Source of the DNA: Vandiemenella viatica
Taxonomy: Eukaryota > Arthropoda > Insecta > Orthoptera > Morabidae
Length of the DNA: 64,000 nucleotides
Assembly (NCBI GenBank): GCA_031002005.1
Contig: CM061918.1
Coordinates: 42,437,047-42,501,046 of the forward strand
Direction of reading: 5' to 3'
Shown here: positions 34,839 to 47,028 of the stretch, piece by piece
How positions within the stretch are numbered: the first letter of the stretch is position 1
How the letters are laid out: each line of letters begins with the position of its first letter
The notes under the pieces: model-generated
What the model was told of the DNA's origin: nothing
What the model saw: the letters and a program-made list of their open reading frames with translations, nothing else
The model's database searches: none
Position numbers and translations under genes: made by a program

Positions 34839-35097
34839 ATGTGTACATACCAAGAGTTACCACATGACTGAAGCCAGAGATGGCAGGTTGTTGGGGGAGA
34901 AATAGATATTCAGTAACTAAGGGAAAGTATAATTTATAGAAAATGCAATACAAAATAATAAAACAAACAAAAAAATATTCATCATTTGACATTTCCACTT
35001 CTGTGGGTCATCCAGCATATCCTCTTACTTTCCTGGTGGTTGCTCCAAGTTTTTTCCACTAACACTTGTCACCAACCAACTCCCTTAGCCTCTACAT

Positions 35098-35401
35098 CAG
35101 GGGTGGCCAACCCAAATGATCTTGCGGGCCACTTTGGAGGTGCATCATAACACCGCGGGCCGCATATAAAATTATATATCCCCACTAGAGACATCTTTTT
35201 GGAGTGAAAAATTAAAACATGAGTTATTATTGTGTTTACTATTATTCTTACATGCAAACATAGATAATATAATAATAATGATACTAAACGCACATTTTAA
35301 AGAAATATAAAACACTAAAAATGGAATATAAAAAATATTTTGTACAAGTGTGATGAATTTCGCGGGCCGGAAAAATGTTCAAGGCAGGTTGACCACCCCT
35401 G
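35098..35401. mobile_element. hAT MITE, 304 bp
   Basis: Starts CAGGGGTGGCCAACC and ends with the inverted GGTTGACCACCCCTG. The flanks CTCTACAT and CTATACAT are a 7/8 target duplication. Confidence 0.85.
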
Positions 35402-35409
35402 CTATACAT

Positions 35410-35870
35410 CTTTCTTTGCCTGGTCCATCTATCTTGTATGTGGGCTTCAGATACATCTCCCTCCATTTCCATCATTCAAGCCTACTAACTTTGGCACTCT
35501 CCTCCATCTTCATGACATGCCCCAGAAACTGCAATCTTTTCTTCATTAATATGTCTCCCAATGCTTCTACTTTTAATCTCGCCATGATGTTTTCGCTTAT
35601 GATCTTATCCTTTCTTATCCTATCTCTATCACTCCCGCAACCCTCAGCTCTGCCACTTGTAATCTTTTTATATCTCTCTTTGTCCAGGTTTCAGAGCCAT
35701 AGCTCAGTATTGGCTGGTAGTATACTTATAGTGCAAGATTCTGGTTTCCTTACCTATGTTCCACCTCCAGATTATATCCTTGAACTGATGATAAAATTAT
35801 CTGCTCTTCCTTATCCTTTATCTTATTTCCTACTGAAGATTTCCATTAGTAGTTACTTTTTTTCCTAAGT
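35410..35870 (-). pseudogene. LINE reverse-transcriptase C-terminal remnant
   Basis: On the minus strand, after frameshifts, the pieces ...LDKERYKKITSGRAEG, DKIISENIMARLKVEALGD and RLQFLGHVMKMEE read in the order seen in the region after the RT of endonuclease-RT LINEs (compare the HILRHVG block of 61501-61975). No intact frame. Confidence 0.7.
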
Positions 35871-35987
35871 AAACAAACCACTCTACCCACTGCAATTTTT
35901 GTCACTTAATACCAAATCCTCTGATAGGCCAGTGTTTGTTACTATCTAAATTACTTTGTTTTTTTCACAATCATCTCCAATTGCAGT

Positions 35988-36310
35988 TTGGAGATGATAA
36001 TTGTTTGTATCAAAATGACAATGGACCCTGCCACAAAACTGCATCTATTAGGCATAACATTCCTGAAATGGACTGGTCTGCCTGATATCCCAACTTGAAC
36101 CCAGTGGAACACCTTATAATGTTGAATTCACACACCAGAATTCAACCTCACTACCCTCTGGTTTCAGCTCTTGAGGAAGAATGGGTTGCCATTCCTCTGC
36201 AGACATTCAGACACCTCGCTGAAAGTTCCCCCCGCATAGTTAAATCCATCATGAAGGCCCACCCAAAGTTAATGTCCAATAAAAGGGAACGTGACATGGG
36301 TAAAGTCTAA
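35988..36310 (+). pseudogene. Tc1-like transposase C-terminal remnant
   Basis: The frame reads NDNGPCHKTASIRHNIPEMD, then a stop, then YPNLNPVEHL, matching the second-aspartate (QDN.P.H) and third catalytic (SPDLNPIE) blocks of Tc1 transposases. It is followed by ALEEEWVAIPLQTFRHLAES and the C-terminal VKSIMKA. The first aspartate block and the N-terminal DNA-binding part are absent. Confidence 0.75.
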
Positions 36311-36503
36311 GTGCAGTTTCTGAGCAGACAATTAATTCTTGAATGTAGACCACTAACTGAAATTCATATGAATAAATTCTTATAACTATGTACTGCTGAT
36401 TTACAAACCACTTTTTCTCTTTACAGATATTCCTGATATAGTTGTTTACTAAGCTCTCGATTGACTATCCTACAACTAAATTTCACTACTGGCCTATAAT
36501 TCT

Positions 36504-37503
36504 NNNNNNNNNNNNNNNNNNNNNNNNNNNNNNNNNNNNNNNNNNNNNNNNNNNNNNNNNNNNNNNNNNNNNNNNNNNNNNNNNNNNNNNNNNNNNNNNN
36601 NNNNNNNNNNNNNNNNNNNNNNNNNNNNNNNNNNNNNNNNNNNNNNNNNNNNNNNNNNNNNNNNNNNNNNNNNNNNNNNNNNNNNNNNNNNNNNNNNNNN
36701 NNNNNNNNNNNNNNNNNNNNNNNNNNNNNNNNNNNNNNNNNNNNNNNNNNNNNNNNNNNNNNNNNNNNNNNNNNNNNNNNNNNNNNNNNNNNNNNNNNNN
36801 NNNNNNNNNNNNNNNNNNNNNNNNNNNNNNNNNNNNNNNNNNNNNNNNNNNNNNNNNNNNNNNNNNNNNNNNNNNNNNNNNNNNNNNNNNNNNNNNNNNN
36901 NNNNNNNNNNNNNNNNNNNNNNNNNNNNNNNNNNNNNNNNNNNNNNNNNNNNNNNNNNNNNNNNNNNNNNNNNNNNNNNNNNNNNNNNNNNNNNNNNNNN
37001 NNNNNNNNNNNNNNNNNNNNNNNNNNNNNNNNNNNNNNNNNNNNNNNNNNNNNNNNNNNNNNNNNNNNNNNNNNNNNNNNNNNNNNNNNNNNNNNNNNNN
37101 NNNNNNNNNNNNNNNNNNNNNNNNNNNNNNNNNNNNNNNNNNNNNNNNNNNNNNNNNNNNNNNNNNNNNNNNNNNNNNNNNNNNNNNNNNNNNNNNNNNN
37201 NNNNNNNNNNNNNNNNNNNNNNNNNNNNNNNNNNNNNNNNNNNNNNNNNNNNNNNNNNNNNNNNNNNNNNNNNNNNNNNNNNNNNNNNNNNNNNNNNNNN
37301 NNNNNNNNNNNNNNNNNNNNNNNNNNNNNNNNNNNNNNNNNNNNNNNNNNNNNNNNNNNNNNNNNNNNNNNNNNNNNNNNNNNNNNNNNNNNNNNNNNNN
37401 NNNNNNNNNNNNNNNNNNNNNNNNNNNNNNNNNNNNNNNNNNNNNNNNNNNNNNNNNNNNNNNNNNNNNNNNNNNNNNNNNNNNNNNNNNNNNNNNNNNN
37501 NNN
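36504..37503. other. Assembly gap (1000 N)
   Basis: Exactly 1000 N; the true size is unknown. Open frames across it are artefacts. Confidence 0.99.
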
Positions 37504-38061
37504 GGTAGAGGTGTTGGGTAGCGGTAAGGGGTTGAAAATATGGAATCAAGGAAAATATCAGCAATCAAGGAAGGAACTGGTGTATGATGAGTGTGGTTGG
37601 AGTGATGGTAGCGGAGACGCAAAAAGCTTGCACAGATGTTTTTGTTGATATTTTGCTTGGGTCTGTAAGGATCTGCTGTACTTGATTGATTACGTTAGGG
37701 GTAGACAAGCAGAGTATTTCATGATGGGAAATAAGCTAAACAGAATTCCAGTCAACTCTGTACAGAAATTGTTGAAGGAAGAGCTTGATGAAGATGAAGG
37801 ATTATGCTAAAATGAAAGGATGAGGGGTAGGTGGATTTGTAGATGGCAGCCAGAGATGTGTAGTTTAATGTAGGCATATTGAAAGAGGCAGGAGTGAAGA
37901 AAGAGGATGTGAGATTGGTCAGGCAGCAGGCATGTATACAGCAGAGGGTCAGGTATGAGTGTCTTGATGAAACATTAGGAAAGTGCAGAAATAGAGAAAA
38001 AGAATAGCTAGAGGGAAACAGTAAATAGAACAAAACTGGTCATATATTGGGGGGAAAAAAA

Positions 38062-38190
38062 GCTCTAATACGCACCTATGAATCTGTGACACGTGTTAAA
38101 AGTGGTCATATTACACAAAGACGCAACCACAGTGGAGAACGCCCCTACAGCTGTGACTCTAGTGAGACGACATTCCATCGATCAAGAAAG
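38062..38190 (+). pseudogene. Decayed C2H2 zinc-finger fragment
   Basis: The frame reads VKSGHITQRRNHSGERPYSC and then DSSETTFHRSRK. SGH-x4-H-like helix residues, the HSGERPY linker and the first cysteine of the next finger are plain; the second cysteine of that finger is serine. Only one and a half fingers survive. The host gene it came from is unknown. Confidence 0.65.
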
Positions 38191-38694
38191 GTAGAAAAAG
38201 AAATAAAGACAGAAGCTAATTTGACTGGGAGTGCTAAGAAGCTAAGTTGAATTAGGACATAGGAAGCAAGCATGTCTCGGAGATTTTCATATATTGACAG
38301 TTGAAACTGGTGAATAGTGATCTCAGTATCGACCATTTCCATGGCCTGGAAAAGGAGAACTTCCGATGGAAGATTGGTAACGGCGTTTGGGTCTCCAATA
38401 GGTCAGTCGATTGTGGCGGTGCTGTCGGTCGTGAGGTCTCGTGGGAGTAAGTCGTTCCAGAGAAATATTAAAGGGTCACCGAAATTAATTTTATGTTAGT
38501 GAGAACATTAGTTTGAAATGGGAAAATTATCAGTCAAGTTTTTGACAACAGTTTTCTTTGATGAGCGATATGCTGTATTTGAGGACGTTGATTTTATTTC
38601 TGGAGTGAATGAAAAGTGTTTTTGATTTTATCTGAATGAGGTGATTTTAAATACAGCTTGAAATCTCTAAACAGGTTGAAGCTCCCTATCATAG

Positions 38695-39430
38695 TGTAAC
38701 GAGTCGATGGTATTTCCCGATTATGATGTTGTGATTTAATTTGAGAACGTTTCAGAGAGGTTTTGCGAGCAGTATCGTGTTTTAAAACAAGTAGAAACGT
38801 TTCATAGGCACAAGTTAATTTGATTTGGGGAAGCGTGGTGGGTAAAGTTTCAAAAAAGGCCGTAGTCGGGTTTGGTTTGTGACTTCAGCACCAGATGGGT
38901 CGTAGGCTAAGGGAGGTAAAGCCCAGTTTGGAAATACTGATGGTCAACTGGTGACTTCAGTATCCACCCGGTCTGTGGGCTTGGAGATACAAACCCTAGT
39001 TCAGAAGCATGGTGCGTTTGGTGGAGAGGTGCGCATGGGGTTCAGGGAGAAGTCTACCGCAGAACGTTGAGAAGGGAAGTCCGGTGTGTAACATGAAATT
39101 TTTGGAATGTAAATGTTTCTTTGAGAATTTTGAAAATCAATTTTCCGTTGGGAGACTACAACCAACCAACCTTCGGGTTATGAACTAAGTTAATTGGGAT
39201 GAATGAGTCGTGTGGATATTTTTTCAGTTTAAATTGATTTGAAATACGATCTATAGTTTTAAAAGATCGTAGTTCCGATAGTATAGTTGGGATTTGGTGG
39301 GAGAATTTCTCTAATTAATTAAATGCATATGCTTGAACTAAGAAAGTATATTTTCATTTTATTTATCAACCTAACGTCGATCAGCGACCGTAAGTGAATG
39401 AACTCAAAAAAGAGTGCGCAAAAATTTTAA
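38695..39430 (+). repeat. LTR of a retrotransposon (copy A)
   Basis: Starts TGTAACGAGTCGATGGTATT. It is homologous along its length to 52461-55330 minus that copy's insertions; both share ttttgngngcagtatc, atttggggaagc, agaagcatggtgc and atcaacctaangt. The right boundary is uncertain, since similarity fades near 39410. Further plus-strand internal sequence probably follows but is broken by hAT elements. Confidence 0.6.
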
Positions 39431-39673
39431 AGATACTATAAATATAGTGACCCAACATCCGACATAATTGCGACATGGTGAGGTGTTGCGACACAGCCGT
39501 TAGAGTAAAGAAAGAGTATTTCGAATCGATTTGACTGAAACAGAGTGTAGAAGTTCTCAACAGGAACAAGAGTCAGTGAGCAGGTCGAAGCGGACAAGGC
39601 GGTGAACAACATTACAATATCTGTGGGCAAAGAAGTGGATTACACTTAAAGAGATGACCGACCATCTCCGGTC

Positions 39674-40724
39674 TAGTGATGCCAACTTAGTGGATTTTCC
39701 ACTAAAACTGGTGGTTTCGAACCCCCTTTTAGTGGAGAAATAATGCTTTTAGTGGCTAGTGGTTTTTTCTAGTGTTTTTTTTAGTGGTTCAGTAGAATTC
39801 AGTTTCAATTAGTGAAAAACCAAAAACTAAGCCATTTACACTTTTCGAAATATATTTCTACCTTATTTCAGTAGTATTTACTTTCACTGCGTAGGAAACA
39901 TTGAAGTTAACTGAGTTTTTATTTCATTACATGTTAAAGGTAATTGAACAGCTAATTGAATTAATTGTAATCGATTAAGGTTTCTAAGAATATTTAATCG
40001 ATTTCTTCCTTTATATTAATTAATAATGTTCATTTATTAAAAAATTGTCCCTGTTCCATAATGTCATGACCACTGATATATTGTTTTTAGTCAAAAATGA
40101 ACACTGTGATATTCAACTTTACAAACTATTAAACCATTCAAGTTCTACTAAACATGGTGTTTGTGCAGAAAATATTAATTATTTTCAAACAATAAAACTA
40201 ACTGATGAAAATTATGAATAGAAACGTTTGAATAGATAAATATTTTCAACTATCCCTTACTCGATCAATGACTTTGAAATACCTCTTAACAGTGGCGGAT
40301 CCAGGATTTGAGTGGATTTCATTTGGGGGGGGGGGGGGGACTTGAAAAGATTTTGGTTTGGGGTGGGCTTGAGCGGTTTTCGTTTGGGGGGGGGGGCTTC
40401 ATAGTCATACCGCCATTAAAAGATCATCTGAAGAAGATGAGTTAATAAAGAATAGCAGTTCATTAGATAATTTGTTGACGATTCATTGAATTACTACTTG
40501 CATATTGATGTACTGATCAATTATACAGAAATTTAATCTGTATTATGAAATAATGAAGGTAATTGTTTTAACAATATGCCCATTATTTTCCTTCGTAATA
40601 ACGAAATATTTGTTTAGTGGAATATTTAGTGGTTATGAGAGTAGCGCCGCTATTTGTTAGTGGTTTTCTCGTGGTTTTAGCAGTTGAATCTGGTGGTAAG
40701 CTAGTTTAACGGTTGGCAACACTA
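39674..40724. mobile_element. Non-autonomous hAT element, 1051 bp
   Basis: Ends TAGTGATGCCAAC and, inverted, GTTGGCAACACTA. An exact 8-bp duplication CTCCGGTC (39666-39673 and 40725-40732) flanks it. Subterminal agtggttttctagtg motifs repeat near both ends. A G-rich block at 40285-40400 begins with cagtggcggatccagg and may be another nested fragment. Confidence 0.88.
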
Positions 40725-40778
40725 CTCCGGTCAAGCGCAGACATTTTCAAACAACTGAACAAGTAATGCACATGTAAC

Positions 40779-43700
40779 CAGTGTTGCCAACCGTAGCGGA
40801 ATTCCGCTACGCGTAGCGGAATTTTACCCCTCGGGAGACAGAGCGGCGAAATATGCAAATTGTCGAAAACGTAGCGACATTTTGCTATGTTCATTGCTAT
40901 AACTTTCGAAAATGAATTTCTTAAGAATAAATATTCATTTTGTTAATAATGTCTTCCCTGGAATCTAAACCAGGTAAAATAAATAATTACCGACCCTTAT
41001 GCAATTGAATTACCAATAAAAACAGGCAGATTGGTTGTGAATCCCCTCAACTGTATTTCCCCGCTCTTCTTGTAGCGCCTATATGCTTGCTCTTCGGTAC
41101 TAAACACGTTTGTTTCAGGCCTTCAGTACGAGTTTGCTAATAATTGTTGCAAGTAACAAGGGGTGCGTGATGAGTGATACAGAAGAAGTAGGTTATTCTA
41201 CACCCAAGAAAACACGAGAATACCGTCGAGAATTACCGAAAGGTCAAATAAAGTCAAGAAAACAGTTATTTTCAGAAAAGTGGTTAAATGAAGATATTTT
41301 TTCAAAGTGGATACTACCAGTGAAAGAGGACAATTCAAAAGCGAGGTGTAGGGCTTGCAATGTTGTATTGGGTGCGAGAAGAAGTGATCTGGTAAAGCAT
41401 AGTGAAAGTCAAAGACACTTGAAGAACGTGAAAGCCATCGACAACACAAAACAGATTTCTCAGGTAATTAAACTAGGTTTTTATTTGCACCACGTGTGAG
41501 TAAATAAACGTTGAGCTTGGCAATTAATGACTTAGCCAGGGGCCTCTCATTCTGACGGCCTCGGTTTGAATACCAGTGTTTGTTGATGTATAATTTATAA
41601 GAAATAACATGATATCAGAAAGGCGATCCAATCTAATACACCAGAACTTCTTATAATTTGCTGAGATTATTGTTTGATATCATTTCAATTATTTGAACTA
41701 CATATACAAATCTAGTTCTTTTCTTTCAGATTTTCAAGACAGAAGAATCTGAAGCTATAGTAGCAGATATAAGATTTAGTTTATTAGTTGCTGCTCATAA
41801 TCTTAGTTTCAGTGTAGTCAGTCATATTGTTAAAGTTGCAAAACTAAATTTCAAGGATTCAGCAATTGGGAAAAACGTTCAACAAAGTCGCACAAAGTGT
41901 ACAGCTATTATTCGAAATGTTCAATCATCAAAAATCAAGGATGATGTAACTAAAGAACTTAAAGACAATGCTTTTTCGGTCCTCATAGATGAGAGTACTG
42001 ATATTAGTAATAACAGGTTTTTGTGTATTTTAGCAAGATACATATACCATGTCGAAGTTAAGACCCAACTTCTTGACTTAATCCCCATTTGTAGTGATGA
42101 TGGTAATGCTAAAGGGCTTTACAGACTTTTCAGCAGTTGTCTGTCTAATTTTGAATAAAATGTTCAAAATTTAATAGGATTTTGTTCTGATAACGCCAGT
42201 GTTATGCTTGGTAAAAATGAATCATTCAAAATCCATCTTGTAAATGACTATCCAGAAGTTTTTGTAAACAGCTGTATATGTCACTCAGCACATCTTGTTG
42301 CCGTAGCAGCATCAAATGAAATTCCTACTTATGTTGAAGCCTTGTTGCACAATATTTATAACTATTTTTCCCGTTCTCCAAAACGACAATGCATTTTGCT
42401 GGAATTTCAAAAGTTTATGCATGCTTCTGAATTAAAGATCTTAAGTCCGAGTAAGACTAGATGGCTAGCGTTGTCGAACTGTGTTGATCGTATTCTATAA
42501 CAGTGGAATGTACTCGTTGAATTGTTCAGAGATGCAGCATTTGAGGACAAAAATCCAGTGGGCAACATGATTTATTCAGATCTTCAAAATCCTTACATCA
42601 AAGCGTACCTTCACTTTTTGAGTCATGTCTTACTTACATTCAATCAATTCAATGCCATGTTTCAGTCACAGAAGGTATCTATCCAAGATCTCTATCCAGA
42701 AAGCAGAAGATTTGTCAGAATTTTGTCTGCGAACTTCGTGAAACCCATTCACTTTAATAATGAGAACAATTTAGATAAATTGAACGTGTTTGATCCTCAC
42801 GTGTTACTCCCTGTAGGACAAGTAAATGTTGTGGAACATACTATGAAAGCGTTATCAGAGTGTAGTGAAAGGGACAAGGAGCAATTCAGACTAGTCTGCG
42901 TCAAGTTTTATCAAAAATGTGTCAGCGAATCTTTCGAAAGATTTCCGGTGACCGACAACCTCTTTAAGAATATGTCATTTCTTGTTCCAAGTAATGCATT
43001 GAACCAAAATGTTGAAAAAAAGTGTGACGTTTCGGAAATTGCGACGAGATTTGAATCTAAAATAAACAAACAGGAAGTGGTAAAAGAATTCGGCAAGTTC
43101 CCATACTTATTTTCAGAAGAAGAAAAAGAAGAGTTGTTAAAGTTAAATGGCGTTGTTAGTTTTTGGTGTGCGTTAAGTAAAACTAAAACTTTTGAAGGAG
43201 AGTATGTTTTTTCAAACATTTGCAAGTTAGCAAAATTGTTGTTAGTATTGCCACATGGAAATGCAGAAGTAGAAAGAGTTTTCTCTATGATGGTGATATA
43301 AAGACCAAAAAAAGGAACCACTTGAAACCTCAAACACTCAGTAATCTGCTAAGAGTGAAATTAGATTTACAAACAAAAAACAGTTGTAGTTTGACCTATC
43401 TAATTACCAATGATCATCTTAAGAAATTTGGTAAATGTATGTACCAATTTAAAGAAAGTGAAACTGAAACCTTTGCCTCGTCTGATGAAGACTGACAGTA
43501 GTTACACTATTATTATACCATTGCCAGAAATGATTAGTAAATAATGTATGAATAATTTCAAATAAGTTAAATCATTTAATCCTTCAATACTGTCATTCTT
43601 ACGCATTTACGTGATTTAACCTATTAATGAATTCCGTCCTATTTTGTGAAATATTCATTGGTATGATAAAAATATCTTCGTAAGCGAAAACAACTGGTGC

Positions 43701-43964
43701 TGCTACCTGCTACTACACCACGAAAACAACAGCGTAAATCTTCAATCATCCGGTATTCGACATACACACTGGCAGAAACCTAACATGTTTATTCGGAATT
43801 CACGTCTTATGTTTAACAAGAAATTTCATCATTACAGGTAGGTTTTATTCATAATCTTTGCAATAATTATTTATTTGTAGCGGAATTTCGATAGCCGTAG
43901 CGGCATGTAGCGGAATTCTGTCCTTCCCGTAGCGACTTTCCATCTTTCCGAGTTGGCAACACTG
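40779..43964 (+). mobile_element. hAT transposon with transposase, 3186 bp
   Basis: The termini CAGTGTTGCCAAC and GTTGGCAACACTG are perfect 13-bp inverted repeats, and CATGTAAC is duplicated exactly at 40771-40778 and 43965-43972. Subterminal cgtagcggaatt repeats occur inside both ends. The transposase gene runs in the same direction (41170-43495). The element lies 54 bp from another hAT element with nearly the same termini. Confidence 0.95.
41170..43495 (+). pseudogene. hAT transposase (two exons, broken)
   Basis: Exon 1 (41170-41463) encodes MSDTEEVGYSTPKKTREYRR and a BED-like zinc finger: KARCRACNVVLGARRSDLVKH followed by H. It ends in CAG/gtaatt; a 266-bp intron with acceptor ttctttcag leads to exon 2 at 41730 in frame (IFKTEESEAIVAD). 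Exon 2 shows the RNase-H-like core: FSVLIDESTDIS (first aspartate), IGFCSDNASVMLG (second), CHSAHLVAV and SKTRWLAL, then the C-terminal dimerisation block LVLPHGNAEVERVFSMM. Stops at about 42158 (after LSNFE) and 42498 (after DRIL) and a frameshift near 43295 break it; the tail continues to 43495. An upstream ATG at 41110 is possible, but 41170 starts the conserved part. It is one of the better preserved transposases in the window. Confidence 0.88.
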
Positions 43965-43972
43965 CATGTAAC

Positions 43973-44003
43973 CATGGAGGAAGGAATAATACCTTCCTCC
44001 ATG
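43973..44003. repeat. 31-nt perfect hairpin beside the hAT target site
   Basis: CATGGAGGAAGG, a 7-nt loop, then CCTTCCTCCATG. It is flanked on both sides by CATGTAAC (43965-43972 and 44004-44011), the same 8 bp that form the hAT target duplication. Confidence 0.85.
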
Positions 44004-44476
44004 CATGTAACACGGAACAGCGAACAGGCAGCAGAAAAAAATAAGATAAGTAAACATTTATGAGTGTGTTTTACATCGCGATACACGTCCTTACTAACAC
44101 AGCGCTCATGAAAGCAGGTTATTTATCACTAATAATAACAAAATTCCTGGTGCCTCGCATTGTGACAAGAATATTATGGTCCACGCTGCATTTCAACCTA
44201 ATTACTATCTCCGCCAATATTGCCGCTACAAAACTAAATTATACTGACACACCTTAACACATTAAATGATTTGGAAATACATTTCGAGTAGGAGCAACAT
44301 TTTCTATTTCAGGATTCCTTAAAAGCGTAGCAAAGTTAATTTTATCACATACCTTGAGTATGAACTGCAACCGGGGAAAAAGCGCAATAACACAGTGACT
44401 GTATCGCGATGTAAACTTGACCCACGTTTTTCCCCCTTTTTTTTTTTTTTTTTGCATGGGAAGCGCAAAAGGATTT

Positions 44477-46049
44477 CTGGAGAACACGATACCGTTAGAC
44501 CTACTTTCCGTCTTTGACGTATAAACCAGCCCGCGCAGCAACATATGTAACTAACGGGAACTAGGGGGTTATATGGGCGGGGAACAAAAACAGTAACTAC
44601 TCGGAACACATTTTACCAGTAACTGACAAATACCGGTATCGTCATCTCCAATAAACCCCATTCATCCAACTGTCCAACAGGATACCCAGGGCCGGCGCTA
44701 GGAATTTCGTGCCCGGGGTAAATTTGGAGCTCTACAAACTAGCCGGGCGACAATTGGCGGATTATTGGCTTCGGGAGGCCTGGGGGCCCCTGCAGCCGGT
44801 GATCGGGCCCTCCATCAACCGGCGCGCCGGGGTACATTTGACCCGCTTACCCTCACCCCCCCTCCCCCCCCAACGCCGGCCCTGAGGATACCACCATAAC
44901 GAAAACAAGAATTGCTAGTCAAAACACATTTTACAACTGCTACCATGACAACAACATCACCAATTAATCCCATCAGTGCAACTATACAAAACAATATCAC
45001 CATTTTCCCAAAACACCATTGTAAACCAATTACATCACATACAATGAACCGATAAAACATTAATCAAAATCAGAATATCCAATACAACGATAAAATGAAA
45101 AAAATAACAACAATCAACGAACTATTATAAAAAGACTTCCCAATACCTTCAACACAAAAAATACATACAACCACTACAACTTATACACCAAAATACTAAT
45201 CTTCAATACACTTATGAACTGTCTTCCGCTGAAAAACTTATGTACCAACACAAACTCGCGAAATAAAAAGCCTCCCCAATCATCAACAAATAAAAAGAAA
45301 TGCACTAAACAATGAACGACATAATAACTTTTTTAACCAAATCTAAATATAGCGAAAACAGTAGCCAAGTAACTATAAATCAGAAAAACAACAATACAAA
45401 ACTACCACACCACCTAACCAAGAATTTCTCATTAACCACCATAAACCACACAAAACTTACTTGAATGAAAAATGAACAAAATCATCAGCATATAATTCCC
45501 CACCATCCTTCACTATAAATTATAAACACAACACCGAAACCACACACCAATAAACATAAACTGCAAATATACATTTTCACTAGATCCAGCCTAAACTGAC
45601 AAACAACTCCTCCTCAAAGACATGATGCAAAACCACTCACAAAAACTTCAATATCAACTCCAACAAATCGGAACACCACAAAATAAACATATGTCACATT
45701 AACAAGCCAACTACCTACATAACTGACCACACTCCATCACTGTGTATCAGATTAACACAATGTAAACAACAGACCCACTTTCCGACCAATCTAAGGAAAC
45801 GAACGGACATAACTACCACATTGTTAATCGATCACGATTGATACATATACTAACCAACCGACAAATTATGGTGCAAAATACAATACCAAATATTTCATAC
45901 AAAATTAAAATCTCCACCAAAATTCACACAAACCAATAACAACGCACTGCTCACACAAACATAACGACGAAAATTACATACAAATCCTACACACGATACC
46001 ACTACACCGCACAGACATCATGTTATTGTACCGGAATCGTGATCTCCAG
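44477..46049. mobile_element. Inverted-repeat element candidate containing a G-depleted block
   Basis: CTGGAGAACACGATACCG at 44477 pairs with the inverted CTGGAGATCACGATTCCG ending at 46049 (16 of 18), and the same termini bracket 22203-22451. No target duplication is evident. Bases 44885-46020 on the plus strand are strikingly poor in G and rich in A and C; no long ORF. Confidence 0.45.
44687..44884. mobile_element. hAT MITE, 198 bp
   Basis: Ends CAGGGCCGGCG and CGCCGGCCCTG (perfect), with exact 8-bp duplication AGGATACC (44679-44686 and 44885-44892). Same family as 24045-24286. It is inserted inside 44477-46049. Confidence 0.92.
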
Positions 46050-46075
46050 TAGAACCAACGCAAATACCAGACTGA

Positions 46076-46290
46076 GCATGATGGGTGAGCGGTTATCACT
46101 CTGGTCTCGCATTCGGGAGAATGCGGGTTCGAATCCATCTCAGGGCACCCATATTTGGGTTTTCCATGCTTTCCCTAAACCACTTCAAACAAATGCTGGG
46201 ATGCTTCCTTCAAAAGGCCATGGCCAAATTCCTTCCCGTTCCTATCCCGCCTCCAATGAAGTAGACGAGGTGCAAAACCATAAGTAATAT
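46076..46290 (+). repeat. tRNA-derived SINE copy
   Basis: A-box-like ATGGGTGAGCGGTTATCACT and B box GGTTCGAATCC are followed by a body with tttccatgctttccc and atgctgggatgctt. The best preserved of four copies in the window. Confidence 0.8.
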
Positions 46291-47028
46291 TTAAAAAAAA
46301 AAGGTTAATAACAGTGTCCCAAGAATAGAAGAAATTAGTGAGAATTATGTTTAAACTCTCAAATAGTTAGGGGAATTCAGATAACTGTTTCAATTGTGAC
46401 AACCAAGGGCTAACATTCTCCCTCTCCCTCTCTCTCTCTCTATATATATATATAGGATAGAATGATATATGAACCTTTATTTTGTGTGTGTGTTTCATTT
46501 GCATACGTCATGAATGGATGCATGATCTACTTTGTTTTGGAGGTTATTGTTGCTGGTTTCACACGGTAAACGAGAGTTTTGATGTCAGACTGCTATGACT
46601 GGTACATGTTTACTGATATATGAACCGTTATTGGTATGGATATTCATATGAATTTCATTCTCATGTTTGTTCTTGATTTATGCTCTGTTGTGTTTTGGAA
46701 GTTCTCGTTTCGCCTACCATACAGTTGTGTGTTTTCTAGCCAGGACTGCATTTAGGCATACCGGTAGGTTGTAGCCTAGGGGCTTGCACCACATGCATTA
46801 ATAAAAATGATTATATATATATATATGTCATCGTGATAATCAATATTGTGTTCGATCATTCTCTATTGTGTGTGCTTTTGTGATGTTGATCATCTTTTAT
46901 CACATGATTTATCTTAATATGTAAGCCTACTGTTTAATATTGTTACTAAAACTTTTCAGTTTGTAATTCTGTTGGCTTTTGCTGAGGGTTTTTGGATGCA
47001 ACAACAGCACTAAAATAGGCAGCACCTT
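46291..47028. repeat. Simple repeats and a MITE fragment
   Basis: Runs of ctctct then tatata at about 46419-46456 and of tg near 46484. Bases 46741-46800 match the left end of the MITE at 29470-29678 (aggactgcatttaggcat...gtagcctaggggc) with no right end. Confidence 0.55.

Noticed and set aside
36442..37622. Long open frames on both strands through the first N run
   Set aside because: They are open only because N codons are not stops.
42522..43301. 259-codon ORF as an independent gene
   Set aside because: It is the C-terminal part of the hAT transposase after an in-frame stop.
44885..46020. Mitochondrial DNA insertion as explanation of the G-poor block
   Set aside because: No mitochondrial gene, rRNA or tRNA sequence could be read in it; strand skew alone is not enough.
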